A DNA stretch of 64,000 nt from NCBI GenBank assembly GCA_900491605.1, contig UESW01005033.1, forward strand, positions 23,465 through 87,464, read 5' to 3'. Below the pieces are notes generated by a model that was not told where the DNA came from, searched no databases, and worked only from the letters and a program-made list of their open reading frames with translations. Origin of the DNA: Calamus simplicifolius. Lineage: Eukaryota > Streptophyta > Magnoliopsida > Arecales > Arecaceae. Both the position numbers and the translations under genes were made by a program. Within the stretch, counting starts at the first letter, position 1. Each line of letters starts with the position of its first letter. Shown here in pieces: positions 35,333 through 46,818 of this stretch.

Positions 35333-36783
35333 TGATACGGCTGACCGTCTCTCTGGGATGGTGTTATCTTTTGCACGATTTTCGGAGATAATGATGTGAC
35401 AACAAAACCCATAAAAGGAACTTTGGCTCCGGCCTTTGGCTCCAGCCTCCAGCGACAGCCTTTGGCTCCGGTCTTCGGCTCCAGCCTCCAGCAACGGCCG
35501 TCGGCCCCGGCCATCCCTGGCCGACCTCTCTCGGCCCCGGCATCTCTGAGCCCGCCGAGTCGGCCCCGACCATCCCTGGCCGGCCCCTCTCGGCCCCGGC
35601 ATCTCCGAGCCCGCCGAGTCGGCCCCGGCCATCCCTGGCCGGCCCCTTTCGGCCCCGGCATCTCCGAGCCCGCCAACTCGGCCCAGGCCATTCCTGGCCG
35701 GCCCCTCTCGGCCCCGGCATCTCCGAGCCCACCGAGTTGGCCCCAGCCATCCCTGGCCGGCCCCTCTCAGCCCTGGCATCTCCGAGCCCACCGAGTCGAC
35801 CCAGGCCATTCCTGGCCGGCCCCTTTCGGCTCCGGCATCTCCGAGCCCTGGCCGGCCCCTCTCAGCCCCGGCATCTCCGAGCCCGCCGAGTCGGCCCGGC
35901 ATCTCCAAGCCCGTCGAGTCGGCCCCGGCCATTCCTGGTCGGCCCCTCTCAGCCCGGCATCTCCGAGCCCGCCGAGTCGGCCCCGGCCATTCCTGGCCGG
36001 CCCCTCTCGGCCCCGGCATCTCCGAGCCCGCCGAGTCGGCCCCGACCACTCCTGGCCGGCCCCTCTCAGCCCCGGCATCTCCAAGCCCGCCGAGTCGGCC
36101 CAGGCCATCCTTGGCCAGCCCCGCCCCGGCACTTCTTGGTCGGGGAGGTCGGCCCCGGCCTCCCCTGGTCAACCAGGCTCAGCCTCGGGATGGTCGAAAC
36201 GTTCTAGTTCTCTCCAAATCAGCCCCAGCATGGCTCCAGCAGTCCAAGGAACCACCTCTCTGACCCGCGCTGCCTGACAGCGCCAGATCCAACTACCCAC
36301 AGGCCACGTTGCTGATGGGACTGAACCCAACTACCCAACAGTCCCGCTGGCTGATGGGACTTAGCCCACCAACCGCCGCTTTCTTCCTTTTCGATGAGAC
36401 ATGACCCACCAACCAGCGCAGATTCACGCAACTCCCAAGAACTCCGCAGACATTCCCTCCTCACAAAATCACACGTGATCATGCCAGGGTCAACCCCTAT
36501 AAAAAGGTGAATCCACCCAGTAAACAGGTATGCGCGATAATCCCTAGAGAATCGCTATCTTGAGATCCAGAGAAACCCCTTCTTCTCTGGAGCACCTTTT
36601 CACCTAAAAAGAGCTCATCTGAGCTCATATTCGGCTGTGACCTCAATTGCTAACTTGAGCGTCGGAGGGTCCCACCGGAGAATCCTCTCCGGTCCTGGGA
36701 CTTCCTTGCAGGTAACCTGGTGAAGCGGATCTTGGAGAATCCATCCGTTCCCGACGCACAGGATCAGTGATTGGGCGTCATCA
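35333..36783 (+). repeat. Gypsy-B 5' LTR (1,451 bp)
   Basis: It starts TGATACGGCTGACCGTC and ends GGGCGTCATCA. It contains short repeats of tttggctccggcc (35423-35490), about ten units of a 60-bp minisatellite (35500-36130), TATAAAAA at 36498-36505, and a conserved 3' part. It is longer than the 3' LTR by 299 bases, about five minisatellite units. Confidence 0.93.
35500..36130. repeat. ~60-bp minisatellite in Gypsy-B 5' LTR
   Basis: About ten units of the same repeat as at 23800-24830 (ccccggcatctccgagccc, cgagtcggccccggcc, cctggccggcccctctcgg), with truncated units near 35850 and 35900. Long frames on both strands are repeat translations, not genes. Confidence 0.95.
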
Positions 36784-36861
36784 GATTGGCATGCCAGGAA
36801 GGGAAGGCAACGTTGAGAAGATAAGACGAACCCTTAGCCTCTCTCTCTCCTTCATCGAACC
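36784..36861 (+). other. Gypsy-B leader with presumed primer-binding site
   Basis: gattggcatgccaggaaggg directly follows the LTR at the same place as gattggtgcgccagg in Gypsy-A. The primer tRNA is not assigned. Confidence 0.6.
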
Positions 36862-38283
36862 ATGGTGGTAACACGAGCTCAGGACGCCTCCGTTAGCTGT
36901 CCAAGGGCTTCCCCCGCCATCCAGGCAGCAGGAGGCCGATTCCTCTGCTATCAACCCTCCAGTCACCTGCCAGCGCCGGAGGCCGCTGACCAAACAGCGG
37001 AACGGCTGGCGACCCTTTCCCGTCAGGTCCAAAATCTCACGCCATGGTCCATGGGCTCCAGCAGCAACAGTCCGTGGCCACTCAGCATCAGACTGCTCCC
37101 CCCGCCAGTCAGCAATCGGCGAGGGGAGGCTCTCCTCGGTGGGAGCCGGTCGATGGGAGACCGGCCGATGCCCGGTTTCCCCTAGGAAGCCCCGGCGCGA
37201 GCCCCCTAAGCGGCCACGGTCCCCTGACCACGGCCCCAACAACTTTCCTCCCGAGCCGCATCATCAGGAGGAGCCCAGGCGGAAGTCCCGACTCCCGTCT
37301 TCATCTCCTTCTGCCTTCTTCTTCTTCTTCTTCCTCCGAGCCATCTCGGAGGGCCCCGATGATCAGTCGCCAGGCGGAGGAATGCCTGGAGGAGTACAAC
37401 AGGCGACTCGATGAGCTCGCCAAGAAAATCAATCATCAGCCAAAGGAGGAGTTTGACACCCGTCCTCCTTACACCCCGATTCTGAGGAGCCTGTCCCCTC
37501 CAGGTTTTGTTTCCCCCAGGTGGACCCGTACGATGGTACGACCGATCCTCTCGACCATCTCGAGAGTTACAAGGCAATGATGCAAGTCCAGGCGCTTCAG
37601 ACGCCCTTCTCTGCAAGGCCTTCCCTGCCACTCTACGGAAGGCCGCCCGTGCATGGCACTCGCGCCTGCCCCCTCACAGCATCGACTCCTTCGGGAGCTG
37701 GAGAAAGCCTTTCTGGCACATTTCGATGCTTGCCGGCGAATCCCAAGGGTAGCCGACAGTCTTTTCTCCGTCAGAAGGAGGGAGAGTCGCTGCGGGACTT
37801 CGTGTCCCGGTTCAAAGCTGCCGCCCTCGAGGTATACCATCTTGACGATGCGGTGGCAACGTTGGCATTGAAGCGGGGACTCCTCCCGTCCCGCTTCACC
37901 TTTCTTTGGATAAGAAGCCCCCAAGCTCTATTCCGATCTCCTCCTCCGAGCTCAAAAATACATCTGCACGGATGAAGCCGACTTCACCCGCCGGGAATCC
38001 TCAAGAAGCTCCAGCCACAAGCCTGCTCGCCCCGAGCCCAACGGGCCCCTCGACACCGGCGAGCTGACCCGCCTCATCGATCCGACAACAGGCGTCGGAG
38101 CCCCGTCCCCGACGAGAGTAAGCTCACACCCCTCCTAGCCCCTCGATCCCACATCCTGATGGAGATCGAGGGTGAGCCTTATCTTCAACGACCTCCTCCC
38201 ATGAAGAAAGGTCCTCCCGCGACAAGAGCCGCTACTGCCGATTCCACCGGGACTATGGCCACGATACCGATAGCTGCTACAGC
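36862..38283 (+). pseudogene. Gypsy-B gag
   Basis: It starts MVVTRAQDASVS at 36862, as in Gypsy-A. A Gln-rich segment (LSRQVQNLT) and a basic Pro/Ser-rich linker follow, then the capsid domain in shifting frames with RQAEECLEEYNRRLDELAKK, DPYDGTTDPLDHLESYKAMM and FVSRFKAAALEVYHLDDAVA. A nucleocapsid-like motif CRFHRDYGHDTDSCYSLKRA near 38236 gives Cys/His zinc ligands. Gag packages the RNA into cytoplasmic particles. At least five frameshifts are apparent compared with Gypsy-A, so no full protein can be made. Confidence 0.87.
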
Positions 38284-38720
38284 TTGAAGAGGGCCATCGA
38301 GGAGCTCATTCAACGGGGCTACCTCGGCAAATATGTCCAAAAGGCGCAGCCGCCGGCCCTCATGGGGCCCCCGCCTATCCAAGCCCCGGTCGACAATGCC
38401 CCCACTGAGCGGACGGTCGGAATGGTGTCTGGGGATCAGCCTCTGCACCTAAACGGCCGAGAGGGAGGAGGCGCCGAACAATGTAATCCCTGGGGGGGAC
38501 CTACTGTAGTGGAGAATGTAAACAATGAAGGCTCTATGACGATCGCCAGGCACCCTGTAAAAAGGATATTAGTTGATAGTGGCAGCTCAGCTGACATCCT
38601 TACTTATGACGCTTTTGTTCGGATGGGATTATCTCTGGACTCTCTCCAGCCCGTGGCGGCCCCGTTAGTCGGATTTACTGGGGACTCCGTGAGGTTGAGG
38701 GCGAAATACCTTTGCCCGTG
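38284..38720 (+). pseudogene. Gypsy-B aspartic protease region
   Basis: This is an open frame continuing from the nucleocapsid (LIQRGYLGKYV). It reaches the retropepsin active site at HPVKRILVDSGSSADILTYD (LVDSGSS), followed by GLSLDSLQPVAAPLVGFTG, and a frameshift just after 38700. The protease would cut the gag-pol polyprotein. The active-site Asp is intact. The flanking frame breaks mean it is not expressed as part of a polyprotein. Confidence 0.87.
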
Positions 38721-38856
38721 ACGGCCGGGATGCCACCATGCCAAAGCACTGTGATCATGAAATTCTTGGTCGTGAGGGTCCCCTGGCGTACAATGCCATT
38801 CTCGGGCGCCCAGGTCTGAACCTTTTGGACGCAGTCATTTCCACCGGCGTCTACTA

Positions 38857-40920
38857 GTGCAGTTCCCCACTAGCGAAGGAGTTGGAGAGATGCGCGGCGA
38901 GACCAGCCCGGTCTGCCCTGTTATCATGTGGCATCAAGTCCCCTGGAAGCTGAACCAACCTTTGAAGCGTCCGACCCCAGAGGCTCTAACAAGGGAGGAG
39001 AGCCAGCTGACCTTCCCCCTTGGAGATGACCCGGCGAGGACCGTCCGTGTCGGCGGACTCCTCCCTCCAGAGGACCGGGAACATCTCTTAGCCTTTTTGC
39101 GGGCCAATTCAGACGTCTTCGCCTGGTCGGCATCTGATATGCCCGGCATCCCTCCGGAAGTGATCACCCACAGACTCAACATTGATCCGCGCACCGCCCG
39201 ATCCGCCAAAAGAAGAGAAGCTTTGCCCCTGACCGACAAAGGGCCATTGACGAGGAAGTTAACAAGCTACTCAGTGCCGGCCATCCGGGAGGCGCACTAC
39301 CCAGTTGGTTGGCCAATGTGGTCATGGTGCGTAAGGCGAATGGGAGCTGGAGGATTTGCATAGACTTCACCGACCTCAACAAGGCGTGCCCAAAGACAGC
39401 TTTCCCCTGCCAAGAATTGATCAGCTGGTGGATTCCACCTCCGGGCATGAACTCCTCAGCTTCATGGACGCCTTCTCAGGATATAATCAGATAAGGATGG
39501 ACCCTAGCGACGAGGAGCACACCTCCTTTGTGACAGAGAAGGGCATTTATTGCTACAAAGTGATGCCTTTTGGCCTCAAGAACGCGGGGGCAACTTACCA
39601 AAGGTTGATGAACAGAGTGTTCCAGGACCAGCTAGGCCGGAACATGGAAGTCTACGTAGACGACATGCTGACAAAGAGCACCCGCGCTCTGATCACGTCT
39701 CCGATTTAGAGGAGACCTTCAACAACCTCGTTTCCAAGTCAAGCTGAACCCCAAGAAATGTGCTTTCGGGGTCACGGCGGGCAAGTTCCTGGGCTTCATG
39801 GTGACCCAGCGAGGGATCGAGGCAAACCCAGAGAAGATCAGCGCCATACTCGACATGAGGCCACCATCCAGCAAGAAAGAAGTGCAGCGATTGACGGGAG
39901 GATAGCGGCTCTAAGTCGTTTCCTCTCCAAATCGGCTGAGAGATGCCTGCCTTTCTTCAAGGCCCTGCGGAAGAGTGAATAGCTTCGAGTGGACAGACGA
40001 CTGCCAGAAAGCCTTCGACGGGTTGAAGGCATTCCTGTCTTCTCCGCCACTTCTGTCCAAGCCAAGAGATGGAGAAAGTCTCTTCCTCTACTTAGCCGCT
40101 TCGTCGGAAGCCGTTAGCTCGGTCCTGGTGCGCCTCGACGCGATGGAATTCAGAGACCCGTCTATTATGTGAGTAAGGTCCTTCATGATGCAGAGGTCAG
40201 ATATTCCAAGACGGAGAAAGTTATTTTTGCCCTGATAGTCTCGCCCGATGCCTCCCCCATACTTTCAAGCCCATCCTATTGTGGTGCTCACGGATCAACC
40301 CCTTCGAGCCATCCTGGCTCGCCCGGACACTTCAGGCCGACTGGCCAAGTGGGCCATCAAGCTGGGGAATTGACCTTTCTTTTCAAGCTCGACCGGCGCT
40401 GAAGTCTCAGGTCTTGGCCGATTTCCTGGTTGAGTGCACTTGGGCGGAGGAGGATCCCAAAAGGGCTCCCATGGAGCAGTGCGAACCTGAGCCAAATGAT
40501 GATGGAGAATCCTGGTTCCTTCATGTGGATGGCGCATCAAATTCACAAGGAAGCGGCGCCGCCTCATTCTTGCCGGGCCGGGTGGAGAAGGATGGAATGC
40601 GCCCTGCGGTTTCCTATTCGAAGCCACCAACAATCAAGCCGAGTACGAGGCCCTGCTGGCTGGGTTAAGGCTAGCCCGAGAGTTGGGAGTAAGGCGTCTC
40701 AGAGCTTTCACGGACTCGCAACTCGTCTCTGGACAAATCCATGGGGAGTACGAGCGCGTGACCCCATTATGGCACAATATTTGGGCAAGGTTCAGCTCCT
40801 AACCTCCTCACTGCCTTACTTCAGTATCAGTTACATTCCCGGAGCGAAAATGCCAAGGGCCGACATCCTTTCTCGTCTGGCCACCTCCACCGACGGCTTG
40901 GAGAGATGCTTATATTGAAT
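38857..40920 (+). pseudogene. Gypsy-B reverse transcriptase and RNase H
   Basis: The N-terminal RT approach region shows VGGLLPPEDREHLLAFLRAN, DVFAWSASDMPGI and HRLNIDP. The RT fingers follow in another frame (VVMVRKANGSWRICIDFTDL, NKACPK), then the palm in a third frame with LSFMDAFSGYNQIRMDPSDE, KVMPFGLKNAGATYQRLMNR and the catalytic YVDDM. The thumb and connection (40000-40300) are heavily shifted. RNase H is seen at 40505-40760 with FLHVDGASN, NNQAEYEALLAG and AFTDSQLVSGQI. The motif set is that of Tat-type Ty3/Gypsy elements. Catalytic residues are kept, but I count more than six frame changes. Confidence 0.88.
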
Positions 40921-41039
40921 ATTTGGAAAGACCCAGCATAGAGGACAGTGAAGAAGTCCTCCCACTCACCCAAGAGCCCACATGGATGGACGCCTACGTC
41001 CGTTATCTCACTGACGGCACTCTCCCTGATGATCAACGA

Positions 41040-42225
41040 AGCTAGGCTGCTCAAGTGGAGAGCCTCCAAATTCATCCTCCTGGACGGGCGTCTATACAGA
41101 AGGTCATTCTCCTACCCCCTGCTCAAGTGCGTAGGGCCCACCGACGCCGACTACATCCTCAGAGATTCACGAAGGCATCTGTGGAAATCATCTGGGGGGC
41201 AGATCTTTAGCTCAAAAAGCCCTCCGTCAAGGATACTTCTGGCTCACGATGAGGGAGACGCGCTAGATTGGTTCAGAAGTGCGATGGTTGCCAGCGCCAC
41301 GCACACATCCACATCAACCATCTGCCCCGATGAATCCGCTCTCGGCCCCATGGCCTTTCGCCCAGTGGGGAATGGACATTCTCGGGCCATTCCCCCAGCT
41401 TCAGGGCAGCGGAGATTTTGCTAGTCGCCATCGATTACTTCACCAAGTGGGTTGAGGTCGAGGCACTGGCCAAGATCACCGAAAGCAAAGTCAAAGCCTT
41501 CTTCTGGAAGTCGATCATATGCCGTTTCGGCCTGCCCCACACCCTCGTCACGGACAACGGCCGCCAATTCAACAATGAAGCATTCAAAGCCTTTTGTGGC
41601 GAGCTAGGCATTCATCACCGATTCACTTCTGTCGGCCATCCTCAAACCAACGGGGAGGCGAGGTTATGAACCGCACCATCCTTAGAGGACTCAGAACCCG
41701 GCTAGACGGGTCCAAAGGTCGGTGGGTGGAGGAGCTCCCCAGTGTGATCTGGGCCTACCACACGACCCCTAGAGCCCCGACGGGCGAGACTCCTTTCAGT
41801 CTTGCCTTCGGATCTGAAGCCGTCATCCCCGTCGAGATCGGTCTGCCCAGCCCACGGGTGGAGTCCTTCAATGAGGAAAACAACTCTGCACTGATACGGG
41901 CTAACCTGGACTTCATAGATGAGGCGCATGATCGGGCAAGGCTGCGCATGGCGACCTTCCGTCAGCGAGCGGCCAAGTACTACAACGCTCGAGTCGTCCC
42001 AAAGTTTTCCGCCGCGGAGACTTGGTTTTGAGAAAAGCTGAGGTTCAAAGCCTACGGAGGGGGGCAAGCTATCCCCCAACTGGGAGGGTCCTTACCGCGT
42101 CACCGAAACACTTCACAGGGGGCATACAAATTAGAGGAACTCGACGGAAACCCATTCCACGTACCTGGAATGCGGATAACCTCCGCCAATATTATCAATG
42201 ATGTATTCCCCTGGAGCGTGAAGTA
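41040..42225 (+). pseudogene. Gypsy-B integrase
   Basis: The zinc-binding region is badly shifted (about 41040-41330). The core is clear at 41418-41669: VAIDYFTKWVEVEALAKI, then HTLVTDNGRQFNNEAFKAF and TSVGHPQTNGEA, giving the first two Asp residues of the DDE triad. A frame change near 41660 is followed by MNRTILRGLRTRLDGSKGRW, PSVIWAYHTTPRAPTGETPF and FGSEAVIPVEI. The C-terminal part continues to about 42225. Integrase inserts the cDNA into chromosomes. This copy is split over at least three frames. Confidence 0.88.
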
Positions 42226-42287
42226 ATAAAGGAGGCCCTTTTTGACACAGCAGCCTGTTCTCCCTTACGCCAGAGGGCCAAGTCTCT

Positions 42288-43390
42288 CAAAAGGAGCTCA
42301 CTGGCATCGCGGCCCATGGGACACCACTCGGCCCCGGCACGGCGGTGCCCCCGAGTCGGTTAAGACCCTAAAGGCTCCGTACCCGCTGAGTCACCACTTG
42401 GGCACACAAACCCCCAAGTTGGTTCAAAAGGAGCTCACTAGCATCGCGGCCCACGGGACACCACTCGGCCCCGGCACGGTGCCCCCGAGTCGGTTAAGAC
42501 CTAAAGGCTCCGTACCCGGCTGAGTGCCCTCAGGGGCACACAAACCCCAAGTTGGTTCAAAAGGAGCTCACTGGCATCGCGGCCCACGGGACACCACTCG
42601 GCCCCGGCACGGGTGCCCCGAGTCGGTTAAGACCCTAAAGCTTCGTACCCGGTTGAGTTGCCCTTGGGTGGCACACAAACCCCCAAGTGGTTCAAAAGGA
42701 GCTCACTGGCATCGCGGCCCACGGACACCACTCGCCCAGCATGGCGTGCCCCCGAGTCGGTTAAGACCCTAAAGCTCGTACCCGGCTGAGTCGCCACTTG
42801 GGCGGCACACAAACCCCAAGTGGTTCAAAAGGAGCTCACTGGCATCGCGGCCCATGGGACACCACTCGGCCCGGCACGGCGGTGCCCCCGAGTCGGTTAA
42901 GACCCTAAAGGCTCCGTACCCGGATGAGTCACCACTTGGGCGGCACACAAACCCTCAAGTTGGTTCAAAAGGAGCTCACTGGCATCGCGGCCCACGGGAC
43001 ACCACTCGGCCCCGGCACGGCGGTGCCCCGAGTCGGTTAAGACCCTAAAGGCTTCGTACCCGGATGAGTCGCCACTTGGCGGCACACAAACCCCCAAGTT
43101 GGTTCAAAAGGAGCTCACTGGCATCACGGCCCACGGGACACCACTCGGCCCCAGCACGGCGGTGCCCCTGAGTCGGTTAAGACCCTAAAGGCTCTGTAAC
43201 CGGCTGAGTCACCACTTGGGCGGCACACAAACCCCCAAGTTGGTTCAAAAGGAGCTCACTGGCATCACGGCTAACGGGTCACCACTCGTGCTTGGCACAG
43301 CGGTGCCCTCGGGTCGGTTAAGACCCTAACAGCCACGTACCCGGTTGAGTCGCCCTTCAGACGGCTTACATGCCACTGAAGCGGTTTAAG
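42288..43390. repeat. Eight-copy tandem array (133-141-bp unit) after Gypsy-B pol
   Basis: Units start caaaaggagctcactggcat at about 42288, 42425, 42558, 42693, 42826, 42966, 43105 and 43246. Each includes ccactcggccccggcacggc and gagtcggttaagaccctaaa. The last unit is diverged. The unit shares short words with the LTR minisatellite (ctcggccccggca, gagtcgg). Frames on either strand are repeat artefacts. Confidence 0.95.
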
Positions 43391-43817
43391 GCGACCATTA
43401 GTGCCACCCCCCTCAGCCCCGACACGGTGGCATCCCTCCTAACAACTTGAAACGACACGATCGCGGCCTTTCCTAATCGGCCTTAACCGGTTCAGGCGTC
43501 TTCAGCACCAAGCAAGCCAACAAAGACTCCCTCTGGCCAACTCCACTTATCTTTGGTACCCTTACAATGATGACGTCGGTCCTAACCTTGCCGGCATGTC
43601 TGGTTTGGCACAGTAAGGTGCTTCCCTTAAAAGCGAAAGATGCAAGCAGATCAAGACACAACGGGATTTCGGGTAAAGGACTTTTCATTAACCATAGAAG
43701 AGAAGTACAAAAGCAAGAAGTTTAGACAAAAATTTGTTCATTAATGGCCATAGGCGAGTACAATATTAGGCCCAAGGCCGGTTACATGAGGTAAAAGAAA
43801 AAGAAGAAAAATACAAG
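43391..43817. other. Spacer between tandem array and antisense ORF
   Basis: No coding or repeat feature is recognised. Transcripts from the antisense ORF would end in or near this stretch. Confidence 0.5.
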
Positions 43818-46242
43818 TCAAGGCTCGGCGGGGCCGAGCTCCCCTTCATCCTTCTTCTCCGCAGGCTCCTCGACAGGATTTCTAGGCCGGATATCTTCGA
43901 GTTCAGCAATGTCAATCTTGAGGGCTGCAGATACTCTGACTTTGCACATCTCAAAGCCCTGAACGTAGGCATCGAGGCTGGCCTCGATGACTTCTTGCTT
44001 AAACTCCGGCGAAGCCTTGTAGTTGGGGACGGCCTGCCCCACCTCAGCTTCAGCCTGCTGCACCCTGGCCTCAGCCTTCCAGGCCTTGCTCTCGGCCTTC
44101 ACGGTACGGGCGCTGGCCTCGTCAGCACAAGCCACCGCCCTGGCCTTTTCCAAGCCCGCCTCCGTCGCCACCTTCTCCGTGGCGGCCGCTCTCTCTGCAG
44201 CCTCCGCCGCCGCCTTATCCGCGGCGGCCGCCCTCTCCACTACGACCCGAGTTTCCTCCTCAGCGCGTTGGAGCCGCTGAGTCAACTCTTCAATCCACAC
44301 CAAGGCGGCTCTCGATCTCTCCGAGGCTAGCTCCATCTTGGCCTCATTCGTGGAGGCCCGGCCGCTTTCAACTTCGACCCGGATCTCCATCTCCTTCAAG
44401 CGACTGGCCCAATTTTCCTCACGGGCCGAGGTCTCCTGGTGCAGGCGAGCAAGGCTTTCAGCCTGCGCCATGCTTTCCTTCCTATACTTATCGACCCATG
44501 CCAGTGCCTTGGAGATTGTGGTGGAAGAGTGGGCCAGCGCCTCGCGAAGGCCCAACGCTCTAGTGACCAACTACAGTGGAGGAAACATGTCAGCTACAAG
44601 AAGAAGAAGAAATATGGGAAAATTACAAGTGCTCAAAGTTTACCTGAACGATAGAAACCATTACCATGTCCAGGAGCGCGGAGTGACTCATCCCCCGCGT
44701 CTCCTCTTCGATCTCAGTGGTCCGGACACCTGACAGGAGGCGGAAGGCCTGCGCGCCATCCGCCATCGAGCTGATCGGGGGGACCAGCCTTGTTTGCCCC
44801 ACCTGTGGGCCTTCGGCTTGGGGACGGGCCGGGCGCCTGACTGGTAGGCGGGATGAGCTCCCCGACTCCCCCCTTAGCTCCTCGGTCGCCTCCGCCCCGT
44901 TCCGGGCCTCCCTGGCGACCCGCTCCCCCTCACTGGCGGCTGGGAGAGCACTTTCTCCCTCCGGCTCGACAGCGGCCGGAGGGTCAACAGCAATGGTGAC
45001 CCGCCCTGCCTCGGGCATGTCGGCGGCAGCAGGAGCTTCCTCCTCTCCGTCCAAAACAACCACCATTGCCTCGGTGGTGGCCGGGCTCTCACCTTCTTCG
45101 ACCACGGCCCTCGCGGACTTCCGGGCCGCCCTTACAACCGGCTTCTTCTCGGCCGGCTCCCCCGCGGGTGCCAAAGTTGTGGGGGCTGCGGCCGGCCTCG
45201 CCGGCTCCCTTCCTTGGGGTTTCTTCGCTGGCCGAGATGACTCTCCAGCCACCTACCTTTTCTGCCTCAACACGGCCTCAAAGTCGCTGGCAGAATCCCT
45301 CATTGCTGCACAAAAGAGTAACAAACATCAGTAGCGGCGTGCAATAAATCAAAGGACGAACAGAAAGAGTCAGGCGCCAAGCTCACCGGTCGGTGGGGCT
45401 AACTCGGCTTCTACCAGGTTCTCCTCGGACAGGAGTTCCTTGTAATTGGGGATTTGACAGTTGGACAGTCGGGTGAATAATTCCCTATCCCTATCCCCTA
45501 CGGAAGAATCTTCGTTGGAGCTGGTCTCGGGCTCCCTCCAGTCGGCCCTAACTCCCTCGACATGGGCAAAGAGAAATCTAGGTTTCCACCCCCTAATTTT
45601 AGATGGGAGACCTAGTGGGAAGGCTCTACCCGGCCTGGCAGTAAACGCCCACCAGGCGCCCTCACCTTGGCGGCGGAGCTTATAGAAAGCTCGGAATAGG
45701 AACAGCCGGGATGGGCCCCCTCGAAGTGACAGAGGATGACAAAGGCGCAAATGATCCGAATCGAGTTCGGAGTCAGCTGCGCCGGCACTAACCTATATAT
45801 ATCTAAAAGATTAAGGAAAAAGGGGTGGAAAGGAAGGCGCAGCCCGCACTGGAAGAACTCCTCATATAGAGCGACCTAGCCCGGATGGTCAGAGGTCACC
45901 CTGTCCTCGGGCCCCGGCACGGACAGGTCGATAAAGTCGGGAACACAATATTTAGCTCTAAGGGCCTCTATGTCCTTAGAGGTCATGGTGGAGGCCACCC
46001 CAGCTGGCCCCGCTAGATCTGAACTCACTGCCGAAGGAAGCACCGGACGACGAGGGGACAGGGGAACCGCCCTAATAGGAGGACCGGAGGTGATCGGGGG
46101 TCCTGCTGCCCCCGATTCACCACGGATGACTACACCGCCCACCGACGGGGGCATTCAACTTCTAGCTACAGGGGCCTGGTCCTCACTGCTAGACTGGGAA
46201 GACTCTTCTACGGGCTTCTTGCCTTCCCTAATAGCACGGCGG
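43818..46242 (-). pseudogene. Gypsy-B antisense ORF (putative gypsy-type transposon domain plus coiled coil)
   Basis: On the minus strand an ATG near 46242 starts MDRRAIREGKKPVEESSQS. The region with MTSKDIEALRAKYCVPDFID, YEEFFQCGLRLPFHPFF, LTPNSIRIICAFVILCHFEG and GLPSKIRGWKPRFLF matches the plant family 'putative gypsy type transposon' (Transposase_28). Two introns with good borders are visible: 45306-45386 (GTGAGC...TTTTGTGCAG) and 44571-44643 (GTAAAC...CACTGTAG). The last exon (44570-43818) encodes a long Ala/Glu-rich coiled coil and an acidic tail. This is the antisense ORF typical of Tat elements; its function is not established. Two or three stops or frameshifts (one near 46155, one near 45880, a TAG at about 45253) suggest decay, though fewer than in pol. 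Confidence 0.8.
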
Positions 46243-46818
46243 TCCATAGGAAAAAAGAGAAGGGGGGATGGAACTAACCTGGGAGTTGGGAAGACTCAGG
46301 TTGCAGGAGAACTCAAAGGAGAAGGAAGTAGGAGAAGACAGTGGAAGAAGAAAGTAATGGCAGCGTAAAAGCCTCTACAGGTCCCTGGGAGGGTTTTTAT
46401 AGCCCCCGTCTCCTGCAAGCACCGCCCCAGATCCCGCCATCTGGCGCGCGCCAATTGCACCGCAGACTGCCGGCCAAAAATTTTGCCTGCGCCCGAGGCA
46501 TGCCGCCTCGATCCATTCCAGAAGACGCGATCCCCGGCCAATCGCAGGCCATAGAAAACGGAGCGGCAATGATGCCTCCGCCTTTTTTCCCATCACCCGA
46601 TGGGCTCCTTCTCCGGAGCGTCCGGCGCCAACGTCATCGCCACCTAACTTATGATTACTGGAGATCTTCAAAGAGACACCGTCTCGAAACTAAGCGCCAA
46701 CTCATCAGCCCATTTAAAGCGCACCAAGAGAAGCAATCACCCCTTTTGAATTTTCGCGCCGCTTTCGCCCAAAGGGCGGCAGGCGCATGGTCCTTAGCAC
46801 TCAGGGGCGGGTGGCATC
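46243..46818. other. Region upstream of the antisense ORF, to the 3' LTR
   Basis: This would hold the antisense promoter and, on the plus strand, the polypurine tract next to the 3' LTR (cagggggcggg-like purine-rich sequence at about 46803-46815). On the minus strand, candidate TATA-like ACTTTATAAAAACCC-type words occur near 46395 (plus: gggtttttatagcc), about 150 bases upstream of the ORF start. Confidence 0.4.

Noticed and set aside
35192..36277. Frames of 293 and 326 codons in the Gypsy-B 5' LTR
   Set aside because: Same minisatellite artefact. The region is an LTR with a defined TATA box and ends.
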